Positions 8,995 through 17,987 of a stretch of 32,348 bases of DNA are shown one piece after another (position 1 is the stretch's first letter; each line of letters opens with the position of its first letter). The position numbers and the translations under genes were made by a program. Source of the DNA: Flavobacteriaceae bacterium (GTDB taxonomy: Bacteria; Bacteroidota; Bacteroidia; Flavobacteriales; Flavobacteriaceae); NCBI GenBank assembly GCA_947461425.1, contig CANHKZ010000014.1, forward strand, positions 1 to 32,348, in the 5' to 3' direction. The notes below the pieces were generated by a model that had not been told where the DNA came from, searched no databases, and saw only the letters and a list, made by a program, of their open reading frames with translations.

Positions 8995-9690
8995 TTAGAC
9001 TGCATTCCAAATCACATCATTAGGAGTAGGAGCAATTATAGTTAACTCTTCTTTGGAAACAGGATGAATAAAATGAAGCTTTCTTGCATGTAAATGAATT
9101 CCTCCATCAGGATTACTTCGGTCAAAACCATATTTTAAATCTCCTTTAATTGGCGAACCAATAGCTGACAATTGGGCTCTTATCTGGTGATGTCTTCCTG
9201 TGTGTAGTTCAATTTCTAAAGCGGTATAATTGGTTAACTCTTTTATTATTTTGTAGTTTAAACTCGCCATCTTACTTTCAGGAACTTCTTTCAGATGCGC
9301 TTTGGAAGTATTATTTTTTTCGTTTCTTTTGAGGTAGTGAACTACTTTAGCTTGATTGGTAGCGGGTTTGTTTTTTACAACAGCCCAATACGTTTTTTGG
9401 GTTTCTCTATTGCTAAATAGTTCATTCATTCTAGTCAATGCTTTACTAGTTCTGGCAAAAACTACTATTCCAGTTGTTGGGCGGTCCAAACGATGCACTA
9501 CACCCAGAAAGACCTCTCCGGGTTTGTTGAATTTTTCTTTAATGTATTCTTTGACAATTTCGCTCAATGGTTTATCACCTGTTTTATCACCTTGTACAAT
9601 ATCTCCCACGCGTTTATTGACTACGATAAGGTGATTGTCTTCGTGAAGAATTTGAAGGTTGGATTTATTGGAAACGATTTTCTCTGCCAA
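8995..9690 (-). CDS. RluA-family pseudouridine synthase
   Basis: 231 residues with the family signature HRLDRPTTG at 66-74; Asp69 is the catalytic residue. The C-terminal LHTGRHHQIRAQL motif is also present. It isomerises uridine to pseudouridine in rRNA or tRNA; the target base cannot be read. There is no S4 RNA-binding domain in front, so it is a short, catalytic-domain-only member. The start is TTG at 9688-9690: the preceding in-frame codons are ATT, ATA, AAA and then TAA, and no ATG lies before the conserved NLQILHEDNHLIVVNK block. The upstream gap to panB (40 bases) is filled with a heptamer repeat. Confidence 0.9.
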   Translation of the reverse strand: MAEKIVSNKSNLQILHEDNHLIVVNKRVGDIVQGDKTGDKPLSEIVKEYIKEKFNKPGEVFLGVVHRLDRPTTGIVVFARTSKALTRMNELFSNRETQKTYWAVVKNKPATNQAKVVHYLKRNEKNNTSKAHLKEVPESKMASLNYKIIKELTNYTALEIELHTGRHHQIRAQLSAIGSPIKGDLKYGFDRSNPDGGIHLHARKLHFIHPVSKEELTIIAPTPNDVIWNAV

Positions 9691-9693
9691 AAT

Positions 9694-9734
9694 TATTTTT
9701 TACTAATTACTATTTACTAATCACTATTTACTAG
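9694..9734. repeat. Degenerate 7-base tandem repeat between panB and the pseudouridine synthase gene
   Basis: Starting at 9699 the sequence reads as consecutive heptamers TTACTAA, TTACTAT, TTACTAA, TCACTAT, TTACTAG, i.e. a 14-base unit nearly twice plus a partial copy. It fills the gap between two genes in the same direction and runs into the TAG stop of panB. It could be a slippage product or a transcript-processing spacer. Confidence 0.6.
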
Positions 9735-10549
9735 TACTGCTCATTAGCATTTGGGAAATCAGACGACTTAACATCATCAACATATTGGCTTATGGCCGAA
9801 GTCATTCCTTCAAATAAGTTCATATAACGACGAAGAAAACGCGGACTAAATTCGTTATTCATCCCTAACATATCATGAATTACCAAAACTTGTCCGTCAA
9901 CGCCACCTCCAGCTCCAATTCCGATAACAGGAATAGAAATGCTTTTGGCTACTTTTTCAGCTAAATGAGCTGGAATTTTTTCAACTACAATGGCAAAACA
10001 ACCTAAGTTTTCTAACATTTTAGCATCTTCCATTAGTTGTTCAGCTTCAGCATCTTCTTTGGCACGAACAGTGTAAGTTCCAAATTTATAAATGGATTGA
10101 GGTGTTAAACCCAAATGTCCCATTACAGGAATTCCTGCGTTTAATATTTTTTTGATAGAATCTTTAATTTCGCTTCCACCTTCTAATTTTACCGCATGAC
10201 CTCCGCTTTCTTTCATAATTCGGATTGCAGAACGTAGTGCTTCTTTCGAATCGGATTGGTAACTTCCAAAAGGCAAATCAACAACAACTAATGAGCGCTC
10301 AATAGCACGAACTACAGACGAAGCATGATAAATCATTTGATCCAAAGTAATTGGTAAGGTAGTTTCATGTCCCGCCATTACATTGGAAGCCGAATCTCCC
10401 ACAAGAATTACATCTACTCCTGCAGAATCTACTATTTTAGCCATAGTAAAATCATAGGCAGTAAGCATTGAAATTTTTTCGCCATTGGATTTCATTTCAA
10501 TTAATGATTTAGTGGTAATTCTTTTGTAATCTTTTTTTGCGACAGACAT
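9731..10549 (-). CDS. panB: 3-methyl-2-oxobutanoate hydroxymethyltransferase (PanB)
   Basis: First committed step of pantothenate synthesis: transfers a hydroxymethyl group from methylenetetrahydrofolate to 2-oxoisovalerate, giving ketopantoate. 272 residues, normal length. Metal and substrate residues are in place: Asp52 in VGDS, Asp91 in DLPFGSY, Glu123 in KLEGG, His145 in MGHLGLTP and Glu190 in IVVEKIP. The start ATG is at 10547-10549. First gene of the minus-strand run that continues with the pseudouridine synthase. A weak promoter candidate (TTG at 10600-10602, 22 bases, TACCTTTA at 10570-10577, minus strand) lies just upstream. Confidence 0.97.
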   Translation of the reverse strand: MSVAKKDYKRITTKSLIEMKSNGEKISMLTAYDFTMAKIVDSAGVDVILVGDSASNVMAGHETTLPITLDQMIYHASSVVRAIERSLVVVDLPFGSYQSDSKEALRSAIRIMKESGGHAVKLEGGSEIKDSIKKILNAGIPVMGHLGLTPQSIYKFGTYTVRAKEDAEAEQLMEDAKMLENLGCFAIVVEKIPAHLAEKVAKSISIPVIGIGAGGGVDGQVLVIHDMLGMNNEFSPRFLRRYMNLFEGMTSAISQYVDDVKSSDFPNANEQY

Positions 10550-10651
10550 AGTTATTTATTTAATTGCGGTAAAGGTAATAAAATCAATTTTTCTTAGCTC
10601 AACATTGTAGAATTAATGTTTATTGTGATATTTGTTATTTACTTTAGTATT

Positions 10652-11083
10652 ATGAAAAGATTTATATTTATTTTAATGCTTGTATTTTCAAGCACTCTTT
10701 ATTCTCAAAATGACGATGTAAAACAAGTAGTCATTACTTTTTTTAAAGGTTTTCATGCCAAAGATTCCATAATAATTAAATCAGTTTGTGCTGAGAATAT
10801 GATTTTACAATCTATTGCTGAATCTTCTAAAGGGTCTCAATTAAAGAATCAAATTCCACAAGACTTTTATCGTTCTATTGCTACCATCCCAGCAACAATT
10901 CTGTTTGAAGAAAGAATATTAGATTATTCTATTCAAGTCGATGGTGCTATGGCCCACGTCTGGACACCTTACGAATTTTATGTGAACAATAAGTTTAGCC
11001 ACAAAGGAGTTAATGCATTCACATTATTCAAGGATAACGGTCTATGGAAAATTGTGTATTTAATTGATACAAGAAGGAATTAA
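10652..11083 (+). CDS. Exported NTF2/SnoaL-like small protein
   Basis: 143 residues if started at the ATG at 10652. That start gives a clean signal peptide (MKRFIFILMLVFSSTLYSQ), whereas the earlier ATG at 10616 would add 12 hydrophobic residues in front of it. The mature part resembles the cone-shaped NTF2-like fold: a helical start with VVITFFKGFHAKD, a middle with MAHVWTPYEFYVN, and an end with FTLFKDNGLWKIVYLIDTRR. These domains are often ligand-binding or steroid-isomerase-like; no catalytic residues can be named. It is 69 bases before the porin gene in the same direction and may be co-transcribed with it. The product acts in the periplasm or outside. Confidence 0.75.
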   Translation: MKRFIFILMLVFSSTLYSQNDDVKQVVITFFKGFHAKDSIIIKSVCAENMILQSIAESSKGSQLKNQIPQDFYRSIATIPATILFEERILDYSIQVDGAMAHVWTPYEFYVNNKFSHKGVNAFTLFKDNGLWKIVYLIDTRRN

Positions 11084-11152
11084 TATTTTAATTCACTTTA
11101 TATTTTATAGAAATATTTTATCTATAATTTAGATTAAACAAACTACGTTGAA

Positions 11153-12211
11153 ATGAGATTATTTTTTTTAAAATGGTTGCTATTTTTTGGATGTATATTA
11201 TTTGCGCAAAATGATAAAAAGGTAACAACTACCTTATCAGGTTTTGTAGAAACCTATTATGCCCACGATTTTAATTCTAGTGGTTCCGAATCAAAATTAC
11301 CTTTTATGTACAATTACAATCGGCATAACGAAGTTAATCTGAACCTTGGATTACTTCGCGCTAAAGTGGATTACGAAAACACTTATGCCAGTATTGCTTT
11401 TCATTCTGGAACTTATGTAGATGATAATTATGCTAATGAGAAAATTAAATTTATCAACGAAGCTTATGTAGGTTTGTATTTGGATATTTCAAAAAAGCAC
11501 TCAATAGAGGTAGGTATAATGCCAAGTTATATTGGATTTGAGACTGCAGCTTCTGCTACAAACTTGACACTTACACGATCTATTTTAGCTGAGAATTCTC
11601 CTTATTTTATGACTGGCATTAAGTACAATAATACGGTTAGTGGGCGATTAAAATTTTCACTTTTCATCAGTAATGGATGGCAAAGAATAAGTAGGGTGGA
11701 TAGTAAGCTTGCCCCTTCAATAGGTACTCAATTGGTATATACTACAGCAACAAACTCTTTGCTCAATTGGAGTACATTTGTAGGAGAAGAGTTTAATGGT
11801 TTTGATTTTTCCACGCGCTATTTTAGTAATTTATATTGGGATAAAAAATGGGATTCGCAATGGCGAACCATTATAGGATTTGATTTTGGTTTGCAAAATA
11901 AAAGTCAACTCGGTAATTCAACGCAGATGTGGTATAGTCCAGTTGTAATTTCTCAATATACCATTAGCCCGAAATGGCAAACCGCAATCAGAGCAGAGTA
12001 TTATCAAGACCAACACAATGTACTCGTAGCTACTTTAGATGAGTTTAAAACTTTTGGTTTTTCTATGAACTTGGATTATCTATTGTCTGACAAAGCTAAA
12101 TTTAGAACAGAATTACGTCATTTTAGTAGCGAAAATAATTTGTTTACGACTAGTACAATGAACACTACATCCAATTTATTTTTCACATCCAGCTTGTGTT
12201 TTGAATTCTAA
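11153..12211 (+). CDS. Outer-membrane beta-barrel porin, BBP2/OmpL-like
   Basis: 352 residues: signal peptide ending near Phe-Ala-Gln (residues 17-19), then alternating amphipathic strands throughout and a C-terminal Phe, as expected for insertion by the BAM complex. The motifs SGFVETYYAHDFN at the start, EAYVGLYLDISKKHSIEVG and the late DYLLSDKAKFRTELRHFSS match the BBP2 porin family common in Bacteroidota. Substrate unknown. The TAA stop overlaps the TAG of sdaA on the other strand by three bases. Confidence 0.82.
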   Translation: MRLFFLKWLLFFGCILFAQNDKKVTTTLSGFVETYYAHDFNSSGSESKLPFMYNYNRHNEVNLNLGLLRAKVDYENTYASIAFHSGTYVDDNYANEKIKFINEAYVGLYLDISKKHSIEVGIMPSYIGFETAASATNLTLTRSILAENSPYFMTGIKYNNTVSGRLKFSLFISNGWQRISRVDSKLAPSIGTQLVYTTATNSLLNWSTFVGEEFNGFDFSTRYFSNLYWDKKWDSQWRTIIGFDFGLQNKSQLGNSTQMWYSPVVISQYTISPKWQTAIRAEYYQDQHNVLVATLDEFKTFGFSMNLDYLLSDKAKFRTELRHFSSENNLFTTSTMNTTSNLFFTSSLCFEF

Positions 12212-13635
12212 CAATCCGATAAATTTACGGCTACCGCTAATCCGCCTTGAGAAGTTTCTTTGTATTTAGAGTTCATATCCTTGGCTGTTTGCCACATGGT
12301 ATCTACCACTTTATCCAAAGGAACTTTTACATTTTTTGGATCGGTAGACAATGCTAATTCGGCGGCATTAATCGCTTTTATTGCTCCCATTGTATTTCTT
12401 TCAATACATGGAATTTGCACTAAACCTTCTATTGGATCACAAGTCAAACCTAAATGATGTTCCATGGCAATTTCAGCAGCAATCAATACTTGGCTTGGGG
12501 TTCCGCCCATCAGTTCGCACAAAGCCGCTGCAGCCATTGCTGACGATACGCCAATTTCTGCCTGACAACCACCCATAGCTGCTGATATGGTCGCTCCTTT
12601 TTTAAAAATACTACCAATTTCTCCTGCAACTAATAAAAACTGTTTAATTTCTTTATCTCCTGCTTGATGGTTTTCTATCACCATATAATACATAAGAACA
12701 GCAGGAATAACACCCGCACTTCCATTGGTTGGAGCAGTCACCACTCGACCTAATGACGCGTTTACTTCATTAACTGCTAAAGCAAAACAACTCACCCATT
12801 TTAAAATTTGGCGAAATTTCACCTCTGTTTTTCTAATTTGTTCTAACCAAGTTGGTGGCGAATTATAATTGGAAAGTCCAATTAAATCTTGATGCATATC
12901 AAAAGCTCTTCGTCGAACATTTAATCCGCCTGGTAAAATACCTTCTGAATGACAACCCAAATACATGCATTCTAACATCGTATTCCAAATTCGAAGCAGT
13001 TCTTGGTGGATTTCATTTTCAGAGCGCATTGATTTTTCATTTTCAAAAACGATTTCTGAAATTAATTTTTCTTCTGCTGTGGCAAATTGGAGTAGGTCGG
13101 CGGCATTGTTTACAATAAATGGAAAAGCACATTTTATGGCGTGTTTCTTTTTTGCATTAATACGCTCTTCAACCACTACAAAACCTCCTCCTATAGAATA
13201 ATAAGTAGCTTCATATTTATTGCTTTTACTGTAAAAAGCAGTAAACTTTATACCATTTGAATGGAAAGGAAGAAAGTTTTTGTTGAAAATAATTGCTGAT
13301 TTAGGTTCAAATTCAATGTTGTTTTCTCCACCTAAATTAATTATTCTATCCTTTATTATTTGATCTGTAATTACTCTAATATTTTCTACTGGAATGGTCT
13401 CTGGATTTTGATTACTAAGACCTAACATTACAGCTAAATCAGTTGCATGTCCTTTCCCAGTTAAAGATAATGAACCGTATAAATCTACTTGAATAGAAGA
13501 AACAGAATTTAAAATTTGTTCTTTGCGAAGTTCTCCCAAAAAACGTTCCGCCGCTCTCCATGGGCCTAAGGTGTGAGAACTAGAGGGTCCAACTCCTATT
13601 TTTAACATATCAAATACAGAAATACATTCTTCCAT
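12208..13635 (-). CDS. sdaA: L-serine ammonia-lyase, iron-sulfur dependent, single chain
   Basis: Deaminates L-serine to pyruvate and ammonia. 475 residues with the beta domain first ([19 protein letters not shown] near the start) and the alpha domain after it, both in one chain as in E. coli SdaA. The three cysteines for the [4Fe-4S] cluster are seen in [16 protein letters not shown] and IPCIERN, with the expected spacing C-x41-C-x10-C. Located alone on the minus strand. A -7-like TATTTTTG (13651-13658) lies 16 bases upstream of the ATG. Confidence 0.96.
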   Translation of the reverse strand: MEECISVFDMLKIGVGPSSSHTLGPWRAAERFLGELRKEQILNSVSSIQVDLYGSLSLTGKGHATDLAVMLGLSNQNPETIPVENIRVITDQIIKDRIINLGGENNIEFEPKSAIIFNKNFLPFHSNGIKFTAFYSKSNKYEATYYSIGGGFVVVEERINAKKKHAIKCAFPFIVNNAADLLQFATAEEKLISEIVFENEKSMRSENEIHQELLRIWNTMLECMYLGCHSEGILPGGLNVRRRAFDMHQDLIGLSNYNSPPTWLEQIRKTEVKFRQILKWVSCFALAVNEVNASLGRVVTAPTNGSAGVIPAVLMYYMVIENHQAGDKEIKQFLLVAGEIGSIFKKGATISAAMGGCQAEIGVSSAMAAAALCELMGGTPSQVLIAAEIAMEHHLGLTCDPIEGLVQIPCIERNTMGAIKAINAAELALSTDPKNVKVPLDKVVDTMWQTAKDMNSKYKETSQGGLAVAVNLSDC

Positions 13636-13650
13636 AAATTAAACTTTTCT

Positions 13651-13658
13651 CAAAAATA
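13651..13658 (-). promoter_or_regulatory. Candidate -7 element for sdaA
   Basis: The minus strand reads TATTTTTG, matching the Bacteroidota TAnnTTTG element, 16 bases upstream of the sdaA ATG. No TTG is found at the right distance for the -33 part, so support is partial. Confidence 0.35.
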
Positions 13659-13746
13659 AACAATAAATGAATATAATTTTGTTAATTAACTACCTAAAAA
13701 ACGTTATAATTTAATAAATCACAATTTCTCTTGTTCAATTTTTATT

Positions 13747-13782
13747 TTTGTTATCTATTTATTCTAAATATGTTTACATTTG
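13747..13782 (+). promoter_or_regulatory. Candidate promoter of the M14 peptidase gene
   Basis: TTTG at 13747-13750 and TACATTTG at 13775-13782 match the two halves of the Bacteroidota promoter. The spacer is 24 bases, slightly longer than usual. The ATG follows 29 bases after the -7 element. Confidence 0.5.
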
Positions 13783-13811
13783 AAATTCTATAAATTATTC
13801 TTAACTATCTT

Positions 13812-16319
13812 ATGAAAAAGTCTATTTTTTTAATTATGTTTTTGTTTTTGTTCGTCTTACAATCACAAGCACAAATTAAATCTCCTTCTGAATTTTTGCC
13901 TAATTATGGCAAACAAATTACCTTTCACCATCAAGCTGAGGCTTACTTTAGCCATTTAGTTAAAGAATCATCTTTAATTAAACATCAGGTATATGGACAA
14001 ACTAATGAAGAGCGAAACCTGAATGTTTATTTTGTTTCAACTCCTGAAAATTTAGCTAATTTGGAACAAATCAGGAATAATAACTTAGGTGCTATAGGTC
14101 TTTCCAATCAAAAGAATCAAAATATCGGCGATAAGCTAATTGTTTGGATCAGTTTTAGTGTTCATGGGAATGAATATGCGGGTATGGAAAGTGCGATGAC
14201 AGTTGCCTATGAATTATTGAATCCTGCAAACAAAGAAAGTAAAGAATGGTTGAAAAATACGATTGTAATTTTAGACCCTTGCGAAAATCCAGATGGTCAA
14301 TCTCGTTATGCTAATTGGTTGCGTGAAATATCAGGAAAGAAAACCCACCCTGGTTTGACTGATAGAGAACATATGGAGGTTTGGCCAGGTGGAAGATACA
14401 ATCATTATTTGTTTGATTTGAATAGGGATTGGGCTTGGCAAACCCAAATAGAATCTCAAAACCGCATTGCCTTATACAACCAATGGATGCCACAAGTTCA
14501 CGCTGATATTCATGAAATGGGATATGAATCCCCATATTTTTTTCCGCCATCATCTGAGCCGCTACATGAGTTTATTGACCAATACCAAAAAGACTTTCAT
14601 TTCTCTTTAGGAAAAAATATTGCAGCCAAATTTGACAAAGAAAATTGGTTGTACAACACTCGTGAGCGTTTTGATTTGTTTTATCCAAGTTATGGAGATA
14701 CGTATCCAACATACAACGGTGCCGTTGGAATGACTTTGGAGCAAGGTGGAATTGGCGCTGGACGCGAAGTTAGGTTGGCCAATGGTAATCATTTAACGAC
14801 TAAAGACAGGCTTACACATCATGCCAAAGCTGTATTGGCTATAATTGAAACCGCATCGAATCAGTCAGATCAATTACTTAAAGGGTTTAGAGGTTTTATG
14901 ACAAATTCGCGAAAAAAAGCCAAAGGAGTTTATGCAACCTATGTCATGAAAAACAATTCGAAGTCTGAACAATTGGTTGAGTTACTTAATAAGAATGGCA
15001 TTGAGTATTCCTATGCCAATGCCAGTCAAAAAACAATTGGTTACAATTATAAAACTAAAAAAGACAACAGCTTTTCTATTGAACCGAATGATTTAATTAT
15101 CAAAGCAGATCAACCTAGAGGTGTGATTACTCAAGTTTTATTTGAACCCAATCAAAAATTAAATGATAGTTTGTCTTATGATATTACGGCTTGGGATTTA
15201 CCTTTGGCTTATGGAGTAGAAGGATATGCGTTGAAAAATAGTTTGGCTTTGAGCACCAAAGCTACGATTGAAAAAAAGGAATTGAGTCTTCCAGAAAAAG
15301 TATATGCATTTCATATTCCGTGGAATAACAGAACTTCTGCAAAGGTAGTTTCTCTATTACTTCAAAACGGAATTAAAGTGAGAACGGCCGCTCAAAAAGC
15401 AGTTTTTGGAAATGTTACCGTTGAGGTAGGCGGATTAATTGTAAGTAAAGGCGATAATCCATCTATCGTAAATTTCGAAAAAACTGTAAGTGATTTGATT
15501 AAAATCAAATCAGATTATAATTATTTAACTACAGGTTTTTCTGTAAATGCACGTGACTTAGGAAGTGAAAACTTTTCTCTAATTAAAATGCCAAAAATAC
15601 TACTATTTTCTGGAAAAGGAGTTAGTCCAACAGAGTTTGGTGCGGTTTGGCATTATTTAGATGAAGTAATTCAATACCCAACGAGTATTGTTGATGTAAA
15701 TAATTTAGCTAAAATTGATTGGTCAGAATACAATACTTTAATCTTGGCTGATGGGAATTATAATTTTTCAGACGACTTTAACAAGCAATTAGAAAGTTGG
15801 ATTGCCAAAGGGGGGAAAGTAATCGCCATGAATGAGGCATTGAACCAATTTGATAAAAATGAAAGCTATGCATTACGCGTTTTTGCTTCGGATGAAGAAA
15901 AAACAAAATCTGAAAAAGATACTAAAGAAAAGGAGCTCAAAAGTCGTTTGTTAGATTATCATAATAATGAAAGACGATTAATCTCATCTTCCATTCCAGG
16001 AGCAATTATAGAAAATTCTATCGATGCCTCTCATCCATTGGCGTTTGGATTGGGATCCAACTATTTTAGCTTGAAAACAGACGCAAGAAAATATTCCTTA
16101 TTGACTAAGGCCTCTAATGTGATATATGTTCCAAAAGACTATAAAAGTTATGGTTTTATCGGATACGAATTAAAGAATAAATTAGAGGAATCAGTCACTT
16201 TTGCTGTCGAGAAAAAAGACAAAGGAACCTTAATTTATATGATTGACAATCCTTTATTCAGAGGGTTTTGGGAAAATGGTATTCTGCTATTTAGCAATGC
16301 CTTATTTCAAGTTCAATAA
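13812..16319 (+). CDS. Secreted zinc carboxypeptidase, M14 family
   Basis: 835 residues with a signal peptide ending at Ala20. The M14 catalytic domain spans about 30-350: zinc ligands His118 and Glu121 in VHGNEYAG, the third ligand probably His234 in HADIHEMG, DLNRDW around 202-207, and the catalytic Glu310 in GMTLEQGG. A second region (about 590-690) with PKILLFSGKGVSPTEFG and WIAKGGKVIAMNE resembles a glutamine-amidotransferase-like fold without an obvious catalytic Cys, a pairing known in large bacterial M14 proteins. It probably trims peptides in the periplasm or outside the cell. It stands alone, with its own promoter and terminator. Confidence 0.9.
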   Translation: MKKSIFLIMFLFLFVLQSQAQIKSPSEFLPNYGKQITFHHQAEAYFSHLVKESSLIKHQVYGQTNEERNLNVYFVSTPENLANLEQIRNNNLGAIGLSNQKNQNIGDKLIVWISFSVHGNEYAGMESAMTVAYELLNPANKESKEWLKNTIVILDPCENPDGQSRYANWLREISGKKTHPGLTDREHMEVWPGGRYNHYLFDLNRDWAWQTQIESQNRIALYNQWMPQVHADIHEMGYESPYFFPPSSEPLHEFIDQYQKDFHFSLGKNIAAKFDKENWLYNTRERFDLFYPSYGDTYPTYNGAVGMTLEQGGIGAGREVRLANGNHLTTKDRLTHHAKAVLAIIETASNQSDQLLKGFRGFMTNSRKKAKGVYATYVMKNNSKSEQLVELLNKNGIEYSYANASQKTIGYNYKTKKDNSFSIEPNDLIIKADQPRGVITQVLFEPNQKLNDSLSYDITAWDLPLAYGVEGYALKNSLALSTKATIEKKELSLPEKVYAFHIPWNNRTSAKVVSLLLQNGIKVRTAAQKAVFGNVTVEVGGLIVSKGDNPSIVNFEKTVSDLIKIKSDYNYLTTGFSVNARDLGSENFSLIKMPKILLFSGKGVSPTEFGAVWHYLDEVIQYPTSIVDVNNLAKIDWSEYNTLILADGNYNFSDDFNKQLESWIAKGGKVIAMNEALNQFDKNESYALRVFASDEEKTKSEKDTKEKELKSRLLDYHNNERRLISSSIPGAIIENSIDASHPLAFGLGSNYFSLKTDARKYSLLTKASNVIYVPKDYKSYGFIGYELKNKLEESVTFAVEKKDKGTLIYMIDNPLFRGFWENGILLFSNALFQVQ

Positions 16320-16333
16320 AGTCGTATATAAAT

Positions 16334-16370
16334 AAACAAAAAGAGCACCATTTTGGTGCTCTTTTTGTTT
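16334..16370. terminator. Bidirectional terminator between the M14 peptidase and lipoprotein genes
   Basis: A 17-base perfect stem (16334-16350 with 16354-16370) and a 3-base loop; the core is GAGCACCA / TGGTGCTC. The outer stem is A-rich on one side and T-rich on the other, so it works in both directions. It sits 15 bases after the peptidase stop and 10 bases after the convergent lipoprotein gene's stop. Confidence 0.92.
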
Positions 16371-16380
16371 AGGATAAAAT

Positions 16381-16830
16381 CTATTTATTTTTTAGGCGTA
16401 GACCAAAGGGAACCATTAGAATTCCTTTTTCATATATATTGATATACAATACAATTGGTTTTGTTTGTCCCTCCCATCGAAGTTCGTATACATCCAAGAA
16501 ACCAGCACCCATATCACTTCTTTTGGTAGGGAAGGGACAACAACTTTCCAGTTTATCATATGTTATTTTTTCCCCTTTAGGACCTGCCAAAGCATTAAGA
16601 AAACGTTCTTGATTTACATCTGTATTGCTAGTTTTATAAAAAATATTAATAGGGTAATCTTTGTCGTAGCCGTATTTTTTATCGGTACTGAATTGTTTAA
16701 TATCAAAGGTATTTTCGCTATTAAGAACTAAATCTGGAGCGGAATCATCCACGTTTTTTAAGGTTGAGCGAGTGCTTATACATGAATTCAATACGAATGA
16801 TAGACTTAAAAAAAAGAAGATATTTTTCAT
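16381..16830 (-). CDS. Small lipoprotein of unknown function
   Basis: 149 residues; lipoprotein signal with lipobox LNSC and the lipidated Cys at 17. The mature part has a conserved-looking block, FLNALAGPKGEKITY (about 77-91), followed by Cys-Cys-Pro-Phe-Pro-Thr-Lys-Arg at 97-104 and a beta-rich end. I recall flavobacterial homologues labelled with an aldolase name; nothing here supports that. The two adjacent cysteines may form a disulfide or bind metal. Stands alone, with a good promoter upstream and a shared terminator downstream. Confidence 0.8.
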   Translation of the reverse strand: MKNIFFFLSLSFVLNSCISTRSTLKNVDDSAPDLVLNSENTFDIKQFSTDKKYGYDKDYPINIFYKTSNTDVNQERFLNALAGPKGEKITYDKLESCCPFPTKRSDMGAGFLDVYELRWEGQTKPIVLYINIYEKGILMVPFGLRLKNK

Positions 16831-16876
16831 ATTTTGAAACGTTTTAAAGAAAAAACTATGCTACCTAGTTACTATA

Positions 16877-16909
16877 CAAATATAACTAGAACTGTGGATG
16901 TTTTGCAAA
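16877..16909 (-). promoter_or_regulatory. Promoter of the lipoprotein gene, overlapped by an inverted repeat
   Basis: The minus strand reads TTTG (16906-16909), 21 bases, TATATTTG (16877-16884), close to the Bacteroidota promoter consensus, 46 bases before the ATG. The inverted repeat CTAGTTA (16865-16871) / TAACTAG (16883-16889) brackets the -7 element and could be an operator. Confidence 0.6.
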
Positions 16910-16940
16910 TTAAATAATAATTATGCCTAATTTAATTGTT

Positions 16941-16969
16941 TTGTTTGCCAATAAGAATCCCTATTTTTA
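16941..16969 (+). promoter_or_regulatory. Candidate promoter of the split YeeE/YedE transporter operon
   Basis: TTG at 16941-16943, an 18-base spacer, then TATTTTTA at 16962-16969 (one base off TAnnTTTG). The ATG follows 21 bases later. Confidence 0.45.
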
Positions 16970-16990
16970 CTAAAATTTAAAAACAACACT

Positions 16991-17548
16991 ATGAATGTAT
17001 TTTTTCAAACCTGGCCTTGGTATGTTTCGGGTTTCCTAATTGGAATGATTATGTTAAGTTTGATTTTTTTCGGAAAACAATTTGGAATGTCATCTAATTT
17101 AGAAACACTTTGTTCCATGTCAGGTTTAGGTAAAAAAGTAGCCTATTTCAATTTTGATTGGAAAACGAATAAATGGAATTTAACAGTGGTTTTAGGCGCA
17201 ATGCTTGGCGGATTTATTGCTGTAAATTATATGAGCGATCCAACTAATGTTGCTATTAATCCTACAACTATTGAGCAATTGGCCACTATTGGAATTGATG
17301 CTCCTAATGGTAAGTTAGCTCCCAATGTTCTTTTTGGAAATCAAATTTTTGAATCGCCTAAAAGTATTTTGATATTACTAGTTGGCGGTATTTTAATAGG
17401 TTTTGGTACTCGTTATGCTGGTGGATGTACATCTGGACATGCCATTTCAGGATTGAGTAATTTACAACTTCCGTCGTTAAAAGCTGTTATAGGTTTTTTT
17501 ATTGGCGGATTGATTATGGCTCATTTCATTTTACCCCTAATTATTTAA
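16991..17548 (+). CDS. YeeE/YedE-family membrane protein, first half of a split transporter
   Basis: 185 residues with about four to five hydrophobic segments. It carries the family signature YAGGCTSGHAISG (Cys146) and an earlier Cys41 in LCSMSG. YeeE/YedE (TsuA) proteins take up thiosulfate through a channel lined by three conserved cysteines; in the full-length type these are on one chain. Here two are on this protein and the third on the next one. The downstream gene starts 2 bases after this stop, so the two products are made together and probably assemble. The substrate is inferred as thiosulfate or another reduced sulfur compound. No sulfurtransferase or rhodanese gene is adjacent. Confidence 0.88.
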   Translation: MNVFFQTWPWYVSGFLIGMIMLSLIFFGKQFGMSSNLETLCSMSGLGKKVAYFNFDWKTNKWNLTVVLGAMLGGFIAVNYMSDPTNVAINPTTIEQLATIGIDAPNGKLAPNVLFGNQIFESPKSILILLVGGILIGFGTRYAGGCTSGHAISGLSNLQLPSLKAVIGFFIGGLIMAHFILPLII

Positions 17549-17550
17549 TT

Positions 17551-17964
17551 ATGAAGTTTATAAAATTTTTAATAGTAGGTTTTGTTTTCGGAATTGTATT
17601 AACAAAATCAGAGGCAGTATCTTGGTATCGTATATACGAGATGTTCCAATTTCAGTCTTTTCATATGTACGGAATTATTTCAGTAGCGATTGCTACTGGA
17701 ATTATTGGAATACAATTTATTAAAAGAAATAATATTAAAGCGCTAGACGGTTCGGCAATTACAATAAAAGATAAAGAGAATAGTACAGCTCGCTATGTTA
17801 TTGGTGGTATCTTTTTTGGTTTGGGTTGGGGATTAGTAGGTTCGTGTCCTGGACCAATATTTATTTTGCTAGGAGCTGGAATTCTACCTATGATGATAGT
17901 GTTTATTGGTGCTTTAGTTGGAACAACTTTGTATGGAATTTTGAAGAAAAAGTTACCTCACTAA
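17551..17964 (+). CDS. YeeE/YedE-family membrane protein (DUF6691 type), second half of the split transporter
   Basis: 137 residues, about four membrane segments, with the family motif WGLVGSCPGPIF (Cys99). It matches the C-terminal half of single-chain YeeE/YedE transporters. The start ATG is 2 bases behind the previous stop, a tight coupling. Followed by an intrinsic terminator that overlaps the convergent gene's end. Confidence 0.86.
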   Translation: MKFIKFLIVGFVFGIVLTKSEAVSWYRIYEMFQFQSFHMYGIISVAIATGIIGIQFIKRNNIKALDGSAITIKDKENSTARYVIGGIFFGLGWGLVGSCPGPIFILLGAGILPMMIVFIGALVGTTLYGILKKKLPH

Positions 17965-17987
17965 ATACCATTCAATTTAATTTTGAG

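Noticed and set aside
670..9735. The word TTACTAGT at four gene boundaries (669, 2049, 5042, 9728) as a possible mobile or boundary element
   Set aside because: The word is short and A/T-rich, the flanks do not match each other, and two copies simply contain a TAG stop on the minus strand.
10616..10651. Upstream ATG for the NTF2-like protein
   Set aside because: It would add 12 hydrophobic residues before a complete signal peptide; the ATG at 10652 fits better.
13812..16319. Minus-strand open frames within the M14 peptidase gene
   Set aside because: They are shadows of a gene with a full catalytic set; their translations lack any recognisable feature.
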